NCBI GenBank assembly: GCA_050944015.1
Contig: JBMNQG010000009.1
Coordinates: forward strand, 1-57,177
Reading direction: 5' to 3'
Source of the DNA: DUOX01 sp050944015
GTDB taxonomy: Bacteria > Bacillota > Clostridia > Oscillospirales > Oscillospiraceae
Length of the DNA: 57,177 bases
The position numbers and the translations under genes were made by a program. The notes under the pieces are model-generated. The model did no database searches, was not told the origin of the DNA, and worked only from the letters and a program-made list of their open reading frames with translations. Position 1 is the stretch's first letter. The number at the start of each line of letters is the position of its first letter. Below, piece by piece: positions 33,721 through 41,848 of the stretch.

Positions 33721-33722
33721 GC

Positions 33723-34781
33723 TCACGCCCCCATCTCCGTGACGGTCAGGCTGCCCAGCACGGGAAGCTGATTCGGGCCGACGGCGATGTCCCCGGCTGG
33801 GCTGTAAAAGCGGTAGTTTTCCACGACCTCCGTCTGGTAAACCAGATTGCCCAGCCTGGCCAGCAGGATGTCCTTCCCCAGAAGTTTCCCGGTGAAGTAT
33901 TCCTCAAGGGCTCGTCTTGCCGCCGCCTCCGCCTCATGAAACCCGTGCTCCCCGTCCGCCTTGATTGCCAGGGCGATGTCCACAGACACCAGTTCCGGCC
34001 CGGACACCTGTATGTCCACGCATATCTCCCGCTGGGCGTCCAGATGGGCCTTCACCCGCTCCAGCAGCTCCGGCGGGGGCACCCCCTCCGGGGACGAGAT
34101 AATTATGTCAACCGTTCCCAGTCCCCGCCGCCTGGGCAGCACCATTACCGCGGCCACGCCCTCCATGTTCAGCACCTGGGTCTCGTAATAGGCGGCGTTG
34201 GCGCCGTTGGGCAGCTTCTTGTAGCTGGCGAGAACGCGCTTTCGCAGCTCCTCGTCGCTTTCCTGGTTCGCGCCGCCGCTGAAGGGCTCAAGGTTGCCGC
34301 AGCCCGCGACTCCGGCGGGGGCCTGGGCCATTTTCACTATGCCGCCCGCCGGGATGTTGCCGCCGGAGCCGGGGACCCTGGCCTCCGCCTCCACTTCACA
34401 GTAAAGGCCGCCCGCCGGGATGACGCCCCTTTCGGTGGTGATAAACTCCGCCCCCGCCGCCGTAAGGCATACGGTGCCCTCCTCCACCGCCAAATCCTCC
34501 GGCAGGGGCTCCGCCAGCTCAAAGCGGATTTTTCCTCCTGCCTTTGCCGAACCCCTCCGCTCCAGTCCCCGGAGCTGGGCGTGGTAGTCCAGGAACCTGC
34601 CCTCCGCAGTCTGGGGGAAGGCCTGGCGGTTTACATAATCTGCCTGCACCCACAGGGTGTAGAGCTGGGCCGCGGCGGCGTAAAGCCTTACGGCCATGTC
34701 CCCGCCGTCCTTCAGCGCCAGGCCGGTCCTGCGGGAGTATTCCTCTTTCATCTCGCTGTAAATCTCGTCTATTGACTTCAT
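33723..34781 (-). CDS. Baseplate J-like protein (XkdT/gp47 family)
   Basis: 352 residues from ATG 34781, behind GAGGTG; TTG 34793 lies inside the site. It shows the baseplate J family pattern: YYSRRTGLALKDGGDMA-like start (EEYSRRTGLALKDGGDMAVR), GRFLDYHAQLRGLERR, PGSGGNIPAGGIVKMAQ, GGANQESDEELRKRVLASYK, and NMEGVAAVMVLPRRRGLG. These proteins form the baseplate wedges of contractile tails. It lies 8 bp after the XkdS-like gene. Length is normal. Confidence 0.92.
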   Translation of the reverse strand: MKSIDEIYSEMKEEYSRRTGLALKDGGDMAVRLYAAAAQLYTLWVQADYVNRQAFPQTAEGRFLDYHAQLRGLERRGSAKAGGKIRFELAEPLPEDLAVEEGTVCLTAAGAEFITTERGVIPAGGLYCEVEAEARVPGSGGNIPAGGIVKMAQAPAGVAGCGNLEPFSGGANQESDEELRKRVLASYKKLPNGANAAYYETQVLNMEGVAAVMVLPRRRGLGTVDIIISSPEGVPPPELLERVKAHLDAQREICVDIQVSGPELVSVDIALAIKADGEHGFHEAEAAARRALEEYFTGKLLGKDILLARLGNLVYQTEVVENYRFYSPAGDIAVGPNQLPVLGSLTVTEMGA

Positions 34782-34789
34782 GGGCCACC

Positions 34790-35137
34790 TCAAATCCTTG
34801 TCGTGATGGTCAGCGCATCTTTCCCGTAGTCGAACGCAAGCTCCAGCTCCATGCAGTCGTCCTTCAGGTACTTAATGTCGAGGCTCCGCAGGCGGAGGTC
34901 TTCCTCCCCCTCCAGGGCCTCCAGGACGTACTGCTCAGCCGCCATGAGCCTTTGGGAGGGCTTGACCGAGGGCAGGGTGTAGAGCCTGCTGCCGTAGTCC
35001 GGCATGAGGGGAAAGCTGCCCCTCCTGGCGGTCAGCTTCATGAGGACCCGCTGGGCCAGCTCTTCTATCCCGCTCACCGTGGCCAGGCCGCCGGAGGCGT
35101 CCGCCGCGTAATCCCCGTCAATCAGCTTCAGTTCCAT
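34790..35137 (-). CDS. Baseplate wedge protein, XkdS/gp25-W-like (DUF2634)
   Basis: 115 residues from ATG 35137, behind CAGGAGGGCTGAC. It has the gp25/W-type core: LATVSGIEELAQRVLMKLTA, RRGSFPLMPDYGSRLYTL. It lies between the spike-like and J-like genes, as xkdS does in PBSX. In contractile tails this protein joins the wedge to the first sheath ring. Confidence 0.85.
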   Translation of the reverse strand: MELKLIDGDYAADASGGLATVSGIEELAQRVLMKLTARRGSFPLMPDYGSRLYTLPSVKPSQRLMAAEQYVLEALEGEEDLRLRSLDIKYLKDDCMELELAFDYGKDALTITTRI

Positions 35138-35138
35138 G

Positions 35139-35561
35139 TCAGCCCTCCTGGGAACACTGGCAGGGGCGGCAGTCCTGGCCGTTTATCTTCAATCCGCCGG
35201 AAACGTTCAGGGTCCCCTCGATTTCCACGTCCCCCAGCAGCTCGATTTTCCCGTTGTTTTTCAGGCGCAGGGCCGCCCCGGCCTTAGATATTATGTAAAC
35301 CTCTCCGTTTTCCATGCCGGGAGGGCTCTGGCCCATAATCGCTCCCACCGCCAGGCTTTCGCCCTCCGCCGTTTTCAGCACCAGAACGCTGTCGCCCGCC
35401 TGGGGCCGCCAGACATAGCCCCCGGGGGATACTAGGGCCAGTTCCCTCAGTTCGCCTTCCGTGAGCACCGCCACCGAGTCGCCGCCTATGGTGACGGAGC
35501 CGATGTCCGCGCCCGCGGCCGCTCTTTTGCCGCTTTTGGCCGCCATTTCAGAAAGCCACAT
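35139..35561 (-). CDS. Baseplate assembly/spike protein (gpV/XkdR-like)
   Basis: 140 residues from ATG 35561, behind CAGGAGGACGGAT. The N-terminal part is an OB-like domain (GSVTIGGDSVAVLTEGELRE, YVWRPQAGDSVLVLKTAEGE). A repetitive beta segment follows (LKNNGKIELLGDVEIEGTLN, VSGGLKINGQD), suggesting a short beta-helix needle. It ends in QDCRPCQCSQEG; the three cysteines could bind a metal at the tip, as histidines do in gpV-type spikes, but this is inference. It overlaps the hub gene by 14 bp. Confidence 0.75.
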   Translation of the reverse strand: MWLSEMAAKSGKRAAAGADIGSVTIGGDSVAVLTEGELRELALVSPGGYVWRPQAGDSVLVLKTAEGESLAVGAIMGQSPPGMENGEVYIISKAGAALRLKNNGKIELLGDVEIEGTLNVSGGLKINGQDCRPCQCSQEG

Positions 35562-36504
35562 ATCCGTCCTCCTGTCTCACCAAACTGATTTCCGTGCCGG
35601 CGTCCCTGGAATTTGCCCAGCACCGGCTCTCCAGCACGCAGTACTCCCCCGTGATTCCCAGGGGGCTTTTGTTTATCCTCACCAGGTCCCCGGGATAGGC
35701 GGCAAACAGGGCCGGCAGGGTCAGCCGGCAAAGGACGCTGTCCAGTTCCGACTGCCGTATCTGGTACTCTCCCGCATAGCCCATGGCGTCGTAACCGGTG
35801 CTTCTTGGCACGTTCAGGACCCGCCGGCAGTTTCCGCCTTTGGCGGTGAAGTCGGTGTTTTCCACAATCCTGCTGGTCCAGCCTCCCCTTGTTTTCACCA
35901 GCACGCTGGTGATTACCCCGTAGCGCCGCTGCCTGTAGGTCTGGGAGATTACGGCGGTGCGCCCGTCGATTATGCGGGTGTCCCCCGGCTCCCTTGTAAG
36001 CAGCAGGACGCCCTCCTTCGTAAACCTGGGCCTGACGCCAAAGCAGAGGCGGGCGTAGTCCCTCAAGACCTTCCACTGGCTGTCGCCGCTCTCCACCCTG
36101 AAGGGCGCGCCGCCGGAAAAGCCCTCCGCCTTTACCTGAGTGACGCCCCAGGGGTAGACGTGCCTGTCCAGTATGAAGTCCAGGCTGGCGAAGCCGTACT
36201 GGGCCGCCTCCGCCTCGTTGTCCATCAGCAGGGCCGCAAGCCCCCTCCCCCGGAGGACGGCCAGCATGCCCTCTTTGCCTGCCCTGGCCTCAAACTCGTC
36301 CACCACGCCGTAAAAGACCCGCTCTCCTTCGTGCTCCGCCCAAAATCGGACGGCGCCTGACAGCATGTCCATCTGCTCCGGTTCGTAGAGGAAAACCGCC
36401 TGGAATGCGTCGCAGGGCTCCCCCCATCCGTAGCACAGCTCCCAGTCCAGGAGCACGGGCAGCTTATAAGTGTTGCCCTTGTAATCCGAGACATACCCCG
36501 TCAT
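35548..36504 (-). CDS. Tail hub protein, XkdQ/gpD-like
   Basis: 318 residues from ATG 36504, behind AGGAGGACGCCT. The fold is that of late control/hub proteins: PVLLDWELCYGWGEPCDAFQ, VFYGVVDEFEARAGKEGMLA, LRGRGLAALLMDNEAEAAQY, and a C-terminal YPGDLVRINKSPLGITGEYC. It would cap the tail tube and hold the spike. It follows the LysM protein by 10 bp, exactly as xkdQ follows xkdP. Length is typical. Confidence 0.88.
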   Translation of the reverse strand: MTGYVSDYKGNTYKLPVLLDWELCYGWGEPCDAFQAVFLYEPEQMDMLSGAVRFWAEHEGERVFYGVVDEFEARAGKEGMLAVLRGRGLAALLMDNEAEAAQYGFASLDFILDRHVYPWGVTQVKAEGFSGGAPFRVESGDSQWKVLRDYARLCFGVRPRFTKEGVLLLTREPGDTRIIDGRTAVISQTYRQRRYGVITSVLVKTRGGWTSRIVENTDFTAKGGNCRRVLNVPRSTGYDAMGYAGEYQIRQSELDSVLCRLTLPALFAAYPGDLVRINKSPLGITGEYCVLESRCWANSRDAGTEISLVRQEDGYVAF

Positions 36505-36514
36505 AGGCGTCCTC

Positions 36515-37078
36515 CTAGGCGATGCGCACCCTGTCGCCCGGATATATGAGGTTTGGGTTTTTCATCTGGGGGTTTAAGGCCAGAAGCTCCTGAAGGCTCA
36601 TGCCATTTTTCACCGCTATACCCCACATGGTGTCGCCGGACGCCACGGTGTGCCACTTTTCAACGCTTTTTTCCTCCTTCTCGGCGGCGGAGGCGGCCTT
36701 GACCAGTTTTGCCTTCTCGTCGTAGACGTCGCTGCACTCCCAGAACTCGAAGGCGTATTTCACGTAGTCCTCCCGGGGTTCCTGCTTCAGGCTCAGGACC
36801 ACGAAATAGGCGCAGGCGCTCTGCCATACGGGGTGGACCAGAAGGCCGGGAGTGCTGCTGCTGAACACGCTTGCCAGCTTTTTAAACTCCTCGTACGCCC
36901 ATGGCCCCACAAACTCCCCTTCCCCCTTCAGCACCCGGTTGGTCCTGCCCAGGGACTGCAGTACGTAGGTCCCGAAGGGCACCTTATGGCTTATTACCTG
37001 GTGCCGGAACTCAATCTCGTACACCCTGGGGTTGTGGGGCCAGGTGTAGTCCTTATACCTCATGGGTGAAAGTCTCAT
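36515..37078 (-). CDS. LysM-domain tail protein (XkdP/gp53-like)
   Basis: 187 residues from ATG 37078, behind AGGAGG. The N-terminal part (~1-130) contains YEIEFRHQVISHKVPFGTYV, GEGEFVGPWAYEEFKKLASV, a DNA circulation-type tail fold. The C-terminus is one LysM repeat: WHTVASGDTMWGIAVKNGMS, then LLALNPQMKNPNLIYPGDRV. LysM tail proteins of this family sit between tape measure and hub and help hold the baseplate together. The gene just upstream here is not a tape measure but a 172-residue protein. Confidence 0.9.
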   Translation of the reverse strand: MRLSPMRYKDYTWPHNPRVYEIEFRHQVISHKVPFGTYVLQSLGRTNRVLKGEGEFVGPWAYEEFKKLASVFSSSTPGLLVHPVWQSACAYFVVLSLKQEPREDYVKYAFEFWECSDVYDEKAKLVKAASAAEKEEKSVEKWHTVASGDTMWGIAVKNGMSLQELLALNPQMKNPNLIYPGDRVRIA

Positions 37079-37098
37079 GAAATCCTCCTTTTCCGCCC

Positions 37099-37617
37099 CT
37101 AGTACCTCTGAAAGCCCGAATCATACCTCCGGCTGTCCCTCTGGAAAAAGTCCGAAATCTCCCGCATGCTGTTGTTATGTAAACTTGCCTCCGTTCTGGG
37201 GGCAGGCATGAGGTAATCCTGGCCTGCCGGACTTTCAAGCTCCAGAAAGGAGGGCTTCCGCCTGCCGGGGGGTTCGGCCTCCCGGGATTGCTCCAGGCTC
37301 TTCTCCAGAAGGGTAATCACCTCCCTTGAGGCCTCTTCCCGGAGGGTTTCAACATTTCCCCTCTCCTCCGCCGCCTGCCGGATTATTTTCAGGATTTCCT
37401 TTTCCGGCGCAGGCCGGGGAAGGCTTTTTTTATCCCTTGAATCCTCCTCCGCCGTCCGGGGAGGGGCAGTTTTCCTGCCCCTCAGCTCCTGGAAGCGCTC
37501 CATGGAAAAGGACGGATTCACCACCGCGTCTTGCGGCGGGTCCTGCTCCCCTTTTCCCGCCTTCAGGAGCTCCACGGCGCAGAGGATTATTCCCGCCAGG
37601 GCCTGTTCTGGGCTCAT
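37099..37617 (-). CDS. Unrecognised 172-residue protein at the tape-measure locus
   Basis: ATG 37617 lies 7 nt after GGAGA and overlaps the tube gene stop; a longer start at 37707 lies inside the tube gene. In PBSX-type phages this position holds the XkdN chaperone and then a tape-measure protein of roughly 700-1500 residues. Here there is only this protein: a short hydrophobic helix (ALAGIILCAVELL), a charged, Pro-rich middle, a helix (KEILKIIRQAAEERGNVETL), and a tail ending DFFQRDSRRYDSGFQRY. It matches no family I recognise. It could be an assembly chaperone, or a very short ruler. Confidence 0.7.
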   Translation of the reverse strand: MSPEQALAGIILCAVELLKAGKGEQDPPQDAVVNPSFSMERFQELRGRKTAPPRTAEEDSRDKKSLPRPAPEKEILKIIRQAAEERGNVETLREEASREVITLLEKSLEQSREAEPPGRRKPSFLELESPAGQDYLMPAPRTEASLHNNSMREISDFFQRDSRRYDSGFQRY

Positions 37618-38003
37618 ACGCTGGTCTCCACCCGGTGGCTGGCGATTACCGTAATCTTTTCCGCCACCATTTCGGACAGCTCGCCGCTTTCGGCGATTTC
37701 GCTCCACTGGCAGCCGGTGTAAACTATGCGCCTGTCGGGCTTTACGATGACCAGGGAGAAGTTGTCCAGGTCGTGGAAGTTGATGCCGTCGGATATGGCC
37801 TCGTCGGTGGCGTAAAGGCGGGTGAGCTCTATCTTGTAGGTGACCTGGTCGGCGATGGTGGCCACGGGCTCCTTTTCCCCGAAGGCCTCCACCACCTGCT
37901 CAGAGCGCCTTGCGGTGGCCTTGTAGCTTTGGACCACGGCGATTTTCTTGCCGTCGGCCTCCAGATAAATGTCGCTGCTGGTGGGAAAACCTTTGACTCC
38001 CAT
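37614..38003 (-). CDS. Tail tube (core) protein, XkdM-like
   Basis: 129 residues from ATG 38003, with GGGAGGCGG upstream. It has the XkdM/tail-core pattern: GVKGFPTSSDIYLEADGKKI, VVQSYKATARRSEQVVEAFG, ISDGINFHDLDNFSLVIVKP, then VYTGCQWSEIAE. It would polymerise into the inner tube inside the sheath. It follows the sheath gene by 17 bp. Confidence 0.9.
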   Translation of the reverse strand: MGVKGFPTSSDIYLEADGKKIAVVQSYKATARRSEQVVEAFGEKEPVATIADQVTYKIELTRLYATDEAISDGINFHDLDNFSLVIVKPDRRIVYTGCQWSEIAESGELSEMVAEKITVIASHRVETSV

Positions 38004-38020
38004 TTACTTGCCGCCTCCCG

Positions 38021-39067
38021 TCAAACCGTAATATGGGCCGTCAGCCGTATGTGGTTCAGCCCGTGGGCTACGGTGAAGTCGAAGCTGACCTCGCAGGTGG
38101 CGGGGTCCGTTTCAGAGGCCTTCACCGTCACGTTGTCGTAGCTGTCGATAATCTCCCTGGCCAGCTTGTTTTCCAGCTCTATGATGACCTGGGTGCGTAT
38201 CGCCCCCCTGGTCTGGGCGGTGTTCTTGGACCTGGCGAACCTGCTCTGCAGGGAGTTCTTAATGGTCGGTATCACGTCGTCAATTATGAGCGTGGTGGTA
38301 AGCTCCCGCCAGGTGGGGTCTGGCACCCCTGCCGTGGTGGTGCGGGTGGTGACGCCCCGTATGACGGATATTTTCCCGCCCACGTTTTCTATTGGCGTGA
38401 CTCCCCCCTGGACCAGGGCGTTTATGTCCGTGTCAGTAAAGGAGGACGCGAGCCCCGAAAGCCCGTAAAGGGCGGCGCCGTTCAGGGGCAGGGCAGAGTC
38501 TGTTCCGGAGGCTATGAGCCCCGCCAGGGCCGCCGCCACGGCGCCAGGCTGGGCCATATCCGAGGCTTCGGCGGGGGCGCACAGGACCATGCGCTCAAAG
38601 TTGAGACTGCCGGCTGCCGCCACCAGCTCCTGCACACCGCCGGAACCCTCCACCACGCCTATCCTGTACTTGCTGTGCTCAGATGCGGTCTCAATTGCCC
38701 GCTTCATGGCCTGATGGACCGCCAAATCATGGCTGTCGCACACCATGATTTTCACCTGCACCAAGTCCATTAGGGTCCCAAAGGCCGCCTCGTACTTGGC
38801 TGGGTCCGGAGCCGAACCCACCGCCGCCGGCACCGCCCTGACGGAGGAGGCGCCGTTTAAAAACAGGAGCTTTATGAGCCTCGCCATGCTGCTGTCCGCC
38901 CCGAAGGCCGAGGCGGCCTCGGCGTAGGAATTTATGATGTAGCTCTTTCCTTCCGTACCCTGGGATGCCGCAGCCGCAATCCCCACCACGCCGCCGCCGC
39001 CCCTGCCGCCCACGGCGCTGGAGACCTCGTAAGAGCTGTAGACACCCGGTCTTTCACTTGTTGCCAT
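38021..39067 (-). CDS. Contractile tail sheath protein, XkdK-like
   Basis: 348 residues from ATG 39067 (ATSERPGVYSSYEVSS); TTG 39073 has poor spacing. The typical N-terminus, RPGVYSSYEVSSAVGGRGGG, and the C-terminal IDDVIPTIKNSLQSRFARSK and TRGAIRTQVIIELENKLARE mark the tail sheath family. It is shorter than the ~460-residue sheath of PBSX because a middle domain is small. It proves the tail is contractile (myovirus type), which would allow DNA injection or cell puncture. Confidence 0.92.
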   Translation of the reverse strand: MATSERPGVYSSYEVSSAVGGRGGGGVVGIAAAASQGTEGKSYIINSYAEAASAFGADSSMARLIKLLFLNGASSVRAVPAAVGSAPDPAKYEAAFGTLMDLVQVKIMVCDSHDLAVHQAMKRAIETASEHSKYRIGVVEGSGGVQELVAAAGSLNFERMVLCAPAEASDMAQPGAVAAALAGLIASGTDSALPLNGAALYGLSGLASSFTDTDINALVQGGVTPIENVGGKISVIRGVTTRTTTAGVPDPTWRELTTTLIIDDVIPTIKNSLQSRFARSKNTAQTRGAIRTQVIIELENKLAREIIDSYDNVTVKASETDPATCEVSFDFTVAHGLNHIRLTAHITV

Positions 39068-39554
39068 GCACAACCGTCCCTTTCAATTCAAAATCTGTAA
39101 ATTCCCCCGTCTCCTCGCTGGCGCTGCAAACGAGGTAGGCCATGCAGTGGAGTTCACAGGGGCAGCGGAACATCTCCGTGGCCCTGTCCGGAGATACAAC
39201 CCCGCAGACCAGTTTCCGGACCTTCAGGCCGGAGGGCATTTCCCTCAGGGCCATGGTGATTTCCCCGAAGCAGCGAAGGCAGCCGCCGGGCTCCGCGTCA
39301 TGGGGGGAGTATATGTCCAGACCCAGGACCAGCTCCAGCCGGAAGCCGTAGGCTTCGGTAATGCTCCCGTCCCCGTTCCTGCGCAGTCCCAGGTACTCCC
39401 CGGCGCCGGGACTCAGGAGCTTGCTGCTCTTCACGCCCACGCAGACCAAGGGGCCCTTCCGGCTGTCAAGGGGGGCGGAGGGGTATTGGCAGACAGCCTC
39501 CACCCCCGCCCTGTTGAGGGCGTCCACCAGCGCCGAAAACACAGTGTTAAGCAT
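39054..39554 (-). CDS. Neck/tail terminator-like protein
   Basis: 166 residues from ATG 39554. It overlaps both neighbours slightly. The sequence TVFSALVDALNRAGVEAVCQ, SPGAGEYLGLRRNGDGSITE, and YGFRLELVLGLDIYSPHDAE fits the size and fold pattern of XkdJ/tail-completion proteins at this locus. Family assignment rests mainly on position between head connectors and sheath. Confidence 0.6.
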   Translation of the reverse strand: MLNTVFSALVDALNRAGVEAVCQYPSAPLDSRKGPLVCVGVKSSKLLSPGAGEYLGLRRNGDGSITEAYGFRLELVLGLDIYSPHDAEPGGCLRCFGEITMALREMPSGLKVRKLVCGVVSPDRATEMFRCPCELHCMAYLVCSASEETGEFTDFELKGTVVHGNK

Positions 39555-39882
39555 GGGCAGCCCCGCCTTTCAGCCTGAGTACCCCTTCCCAGTGGCTGAG
39601 CCTGCCCCCCACGTAAACGGGCTGCGCACGCAGGAGGGCGTATTCCGCCTCCCCGGAGATGACGCTCACGTCCCTCTCCCCGGGCAGCAGGGCCTCAGCC
39701 TCGGCTATAAGAAGGTATCTCCCCCTGTTTGAGCTTCCCGCAGCCGTCCTTACTTCCGGCATCTCTTTCGAGGAGAAGGCTATGGGCTGGATAAAGCCCC
39801 TGGCCTCCCTCCCCTCCGGGCAGGCGCCGCTGCATATGGTGAGGGTATTGCCGTATTTTCTTATTCCCTTTGTTTGCCTCAA
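39547..39882 (-). CDS. Head-closure-like protein (XkdI/H position)
   Basis: 111 residues from TTG 39882, which overlaps the stop of the preceding gene in TTGA and has GGGGGGTAAGGG upstream. It looks like a small beta-barrel (NTLTICSGACPEGREARGFI, GRYLLIAEAEALLPGERDVS). It sits where head-tail joining stopper proteins sit. The assignment is by position and size. Confidence 0.55.
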   Translation of the reverse strand: MRQTKGIRKYGNTLTICSGACPEGREARGFIQPIAFSSKEMPEVRTAAGSSNRGRYLLIAEAEALLPGERDVSVISGEAEYALLRAQPVYVGGRLSHWEGVLRLKGGAAHA

Positions 39883-40259
39883 GCCCTTACCCCCCGGAAA
39901 TCGAATCCCCTGTCCTCCAGGTACGCCGCAAGCATGGCCTCGGCCTGCTTTCTCAGGGCGGAGGCGGAAACCTTAACGGAGCCCGGGCTCCTTCGGCTGA
40001 CCGCGACGCTGCCCGCCCTGAAGGAGCTTGTGTCGTCCATGGCGCCGAAAAGCTGTATGTACATGGACAGGGCCAGCACTCCAGCGGCGCCCACAAAAAG
40101 CTGCTTTATCTCCTGGGCCGATACCCCCCGGCGCAGCCGGGCCTCAAGCTCCGCTCCGGCGGCCTCGCACATGGCGGCAAGGGCCGCCGTGTTCTCCTGG
40201 CCCACGTCGCCGCCCATAAGGCTGCATGCGCGGGCGTAAATCTCGTCGGTGTACGCCAT
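39879..40259 (-). CDS. Head-tail connector (adaptor)-like protein
   Basis: 126 residues from ATG 40259. It is mainly helical: YTDEIYARACSLMGGDVGQE, AAMCEAAGAELEARLRRGVS, AQEIKQLFVGAAGVLALSMY. This matches gp6/XkdH-type adaptor proteins that bind below the portal. It is the first gene after the major capsid protein, the usual place. Confidence 0.65.
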   Translation of the reverse strand: MAYTDEIYARACSLMGGDVGQENTAALAAMCEAAGAELEARLRRGVSAQEIKQLFVGAAGVLALSMYIQLFGAMDDTSSFRAGSVAVSRRSPGSVKVSASALRKQAEAMLAAYLEDRGFDFRGVRA

Positions 40260-40304
40260 AAAAACCCCCCTAACCCCTAAATGCCTATGCTTGCCTTGCG
40301 CTGT

Positions 40305-41336
40305 TTAGATTTGCAGCACCTTCGCCGCGTCCGCGTACAGCTTTGCGAAGCCGGAAATGCTGGTGATGGCCGCCCTTTCAAGCTGCCTGTCTATCAGCCT
40401 GTCGTATTCCACGCACACGTCGGAGGCCTGTATCATCTCCAGGGCGTAGTTCCTGTCCAGGCCGATGATGGTGTCGGGGTCCACCGCCGTGGTCTTGATG
40501 AGCTTCGCCCCCAGGGGGTTGGTGAGCTCCCCCGTGCCCTGGAAGTTCAGGCCCGTCAGCGGGTTTTTGAACTCCTCGCAGCTTAGTATCTGGAGCATGG
40601 CGGAGCTGCCCACCAGCAGGGTGTTCATGCTGTAGGGGTCGAAAAGGTTCCAGAACTTCAAAAGCTCGCTGTATGTCAGTTTTCCCTGGGTGCCGCCTAT
40701 GGGCTCGGCGCCCACGGTGAGGATTTCCGCCGCGTTGTTGTTGCCGTCCCCGTTAATGAGGACGTTTATGGCGTCGTCCAGGTGCATGCGCATGATTTGC
40801 TTTCCAATCTGCCTGAGCATGACGGAAAACAGGTCCAGGCGCTGGAAGCGTATGGCCTCGTAGGAGGCAACCAGCATTCTTCCCCGCTTGTGGAGCTTCA
40901 CCAGGTTTTCCTGGGTCTTAATTTCCGTCTGAGGGATGACCGCCCCCTCCTCCACCCGGCGCAGGCTCTTGTCGTCCTCGGAAGGCACCGAGTAGATGCT
41001 GCGGTAGTCCATGCCGTCAATCTTCGTCACGCTGGCGGTTATGGAGGGCAGGATGTTGCCCTCTTCCATTCCCTGCCGGACGCTGCGGGCCACGTATTCC
41101 GGGAACAGGACGGCGGACTCGCTGGTGCGGAAGAACTTTTCCACCACGTCGCTGCCGGCGCCCCTCACCTTTATGTCGAAGCGCTTCAGCTGTCTTTGGA
41201 AAGCGTCCAGCCCCTCGTAGGGGGTGCCCTTGTAGTTTTCGCTGGGGTCCAGCTCCTCCAGAACCTGGGAAAAGCTCTTCCCAGCCTCGCTGTACATGCC
41301 CTTGTCCAGTTTTATCTCGTTAAAACGGTATGCCAT
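40305..41336 (-). CDS. Major capsid protein (HK97-fold, XkdG-like)
   Basis: 343 residues from ATG 41336, behind GGGAGGATAG. The pattern is that of phage capsid proteins of the XkdG/Mu-like group: ARSVRQGMEEGNILPSITAS, DYRSIYSVPSEDDKSLRRVE, LVASYEAIRFQRLDLFSVML, RQIGKQIMRMHLDDAINVLI, and a C-terminal CVEYDRLIDRQLERAAITSI. There is no long N-terminal delta domain, so scaffolding would come from the protease-like gene upstream. It follows the decoration-like gene. Confidence 0.88.
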   Translation of the reverse strand: MAYRFNEIKLDKGMYSEAGKSFSQVLEELDPSENYKGTPYEGLDAFQRQLKRFDIKVRGAGSDVVEKFFRTSESAVLFPEYVARSVRQGMEEGNILPSITASVTKIDGMDYRSIYSVPSEDDKSLRRVEEGAVIPQTEIKTQENLVKLHKRGRMLVASYEAIRFQRLDLFSVMLRQIGKQIMRMHLDDAINVLINGDGNNNAAEILTVGAEPIGGTQGKLTYSELLKFWNLFDPYSMNTLLVGSSAMLQILSCEEFKNPLTGLNFQGTGELTNPLGAKLIKTTAVDPDTIIGLDRNYALEMIQASDVCVEYDRLIDRQLERAAITSISGFAKLYADAAKVLQI

Positions 41337-41380
41337 ACAAACTATCCTCCCAGTCAGTTTTCATCCCGTAACCCTGAGTC

Positions 41381-41791
41381 CTACATCATAAAGCACACTA
41401 GGCGGGCCGACGCATCCACGTCCAGCACCAGGTAGCTGTTCCCCGTGTAGGTGACGGCGCCCGTGGGGTAGTCGGTGTCGCCGATGGTCACCATGCCTTC
41501 CGTGCCTGCGTCCACCATCACGCCGCCCTGGCCGTCAGCCACCAGGTGCTGCCTGCCCGCCTGGGGCGCCACGTCGCCGCTGTAGGGCAGCTTTACATAG
41601 CCCGCAATCTGGACCGCGGCGAAGTCCCCGCTGACCGAAACCGCCACCCCCGCGAAATTCTCGCCGGCGGCGCATTTGCAGACCTCCCCGCTGGAGGACA
41701 GCCTTACCGGGGCGCCCTTTTCCGCCCCGTTTGCGCCGTTGTTGTAAAAGGTCGCAATAGTCTCGCCAATTCCTTCGAAACTGACTTTCAT
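41381..41791 (-). CDS. Capsid decoration/stabilisation-like protein
   Basis: 136 residues from ATG 41791, behind GGAGGGACAAA. It is Gly/Ala/Val-rich beta-type: GAPVRLSSSGEVCKCAAGEN, FAGVAVSVSGDFAAVQIAGY, VKLPYSGDVAP. This resembles DUF2190-like or gpD-like capsid decoration proteins, which lie next to the capsid gene in many phages. The assignment is moderate. Confidence 0.6.
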   Translation of the reverse strand: MKVSFEGIGETIATFYNNGANGAEKGAPVRLSSSGEVCKCAAGENFAGVAVSVSGDFAAVQIAGYVKLPYSGDVAPQAGRQHLVADGQGGVMVDAGTEGMVTIGDTDYPTGAVTYTGNSYLVLDVDASARLVCFMM

Positions 41792-41848
41792 TTTGTCCCT
41801 CCTATAACTGTATGTAAAAATTTGTCTCGCTCAATCTAGGCCAGCGGA

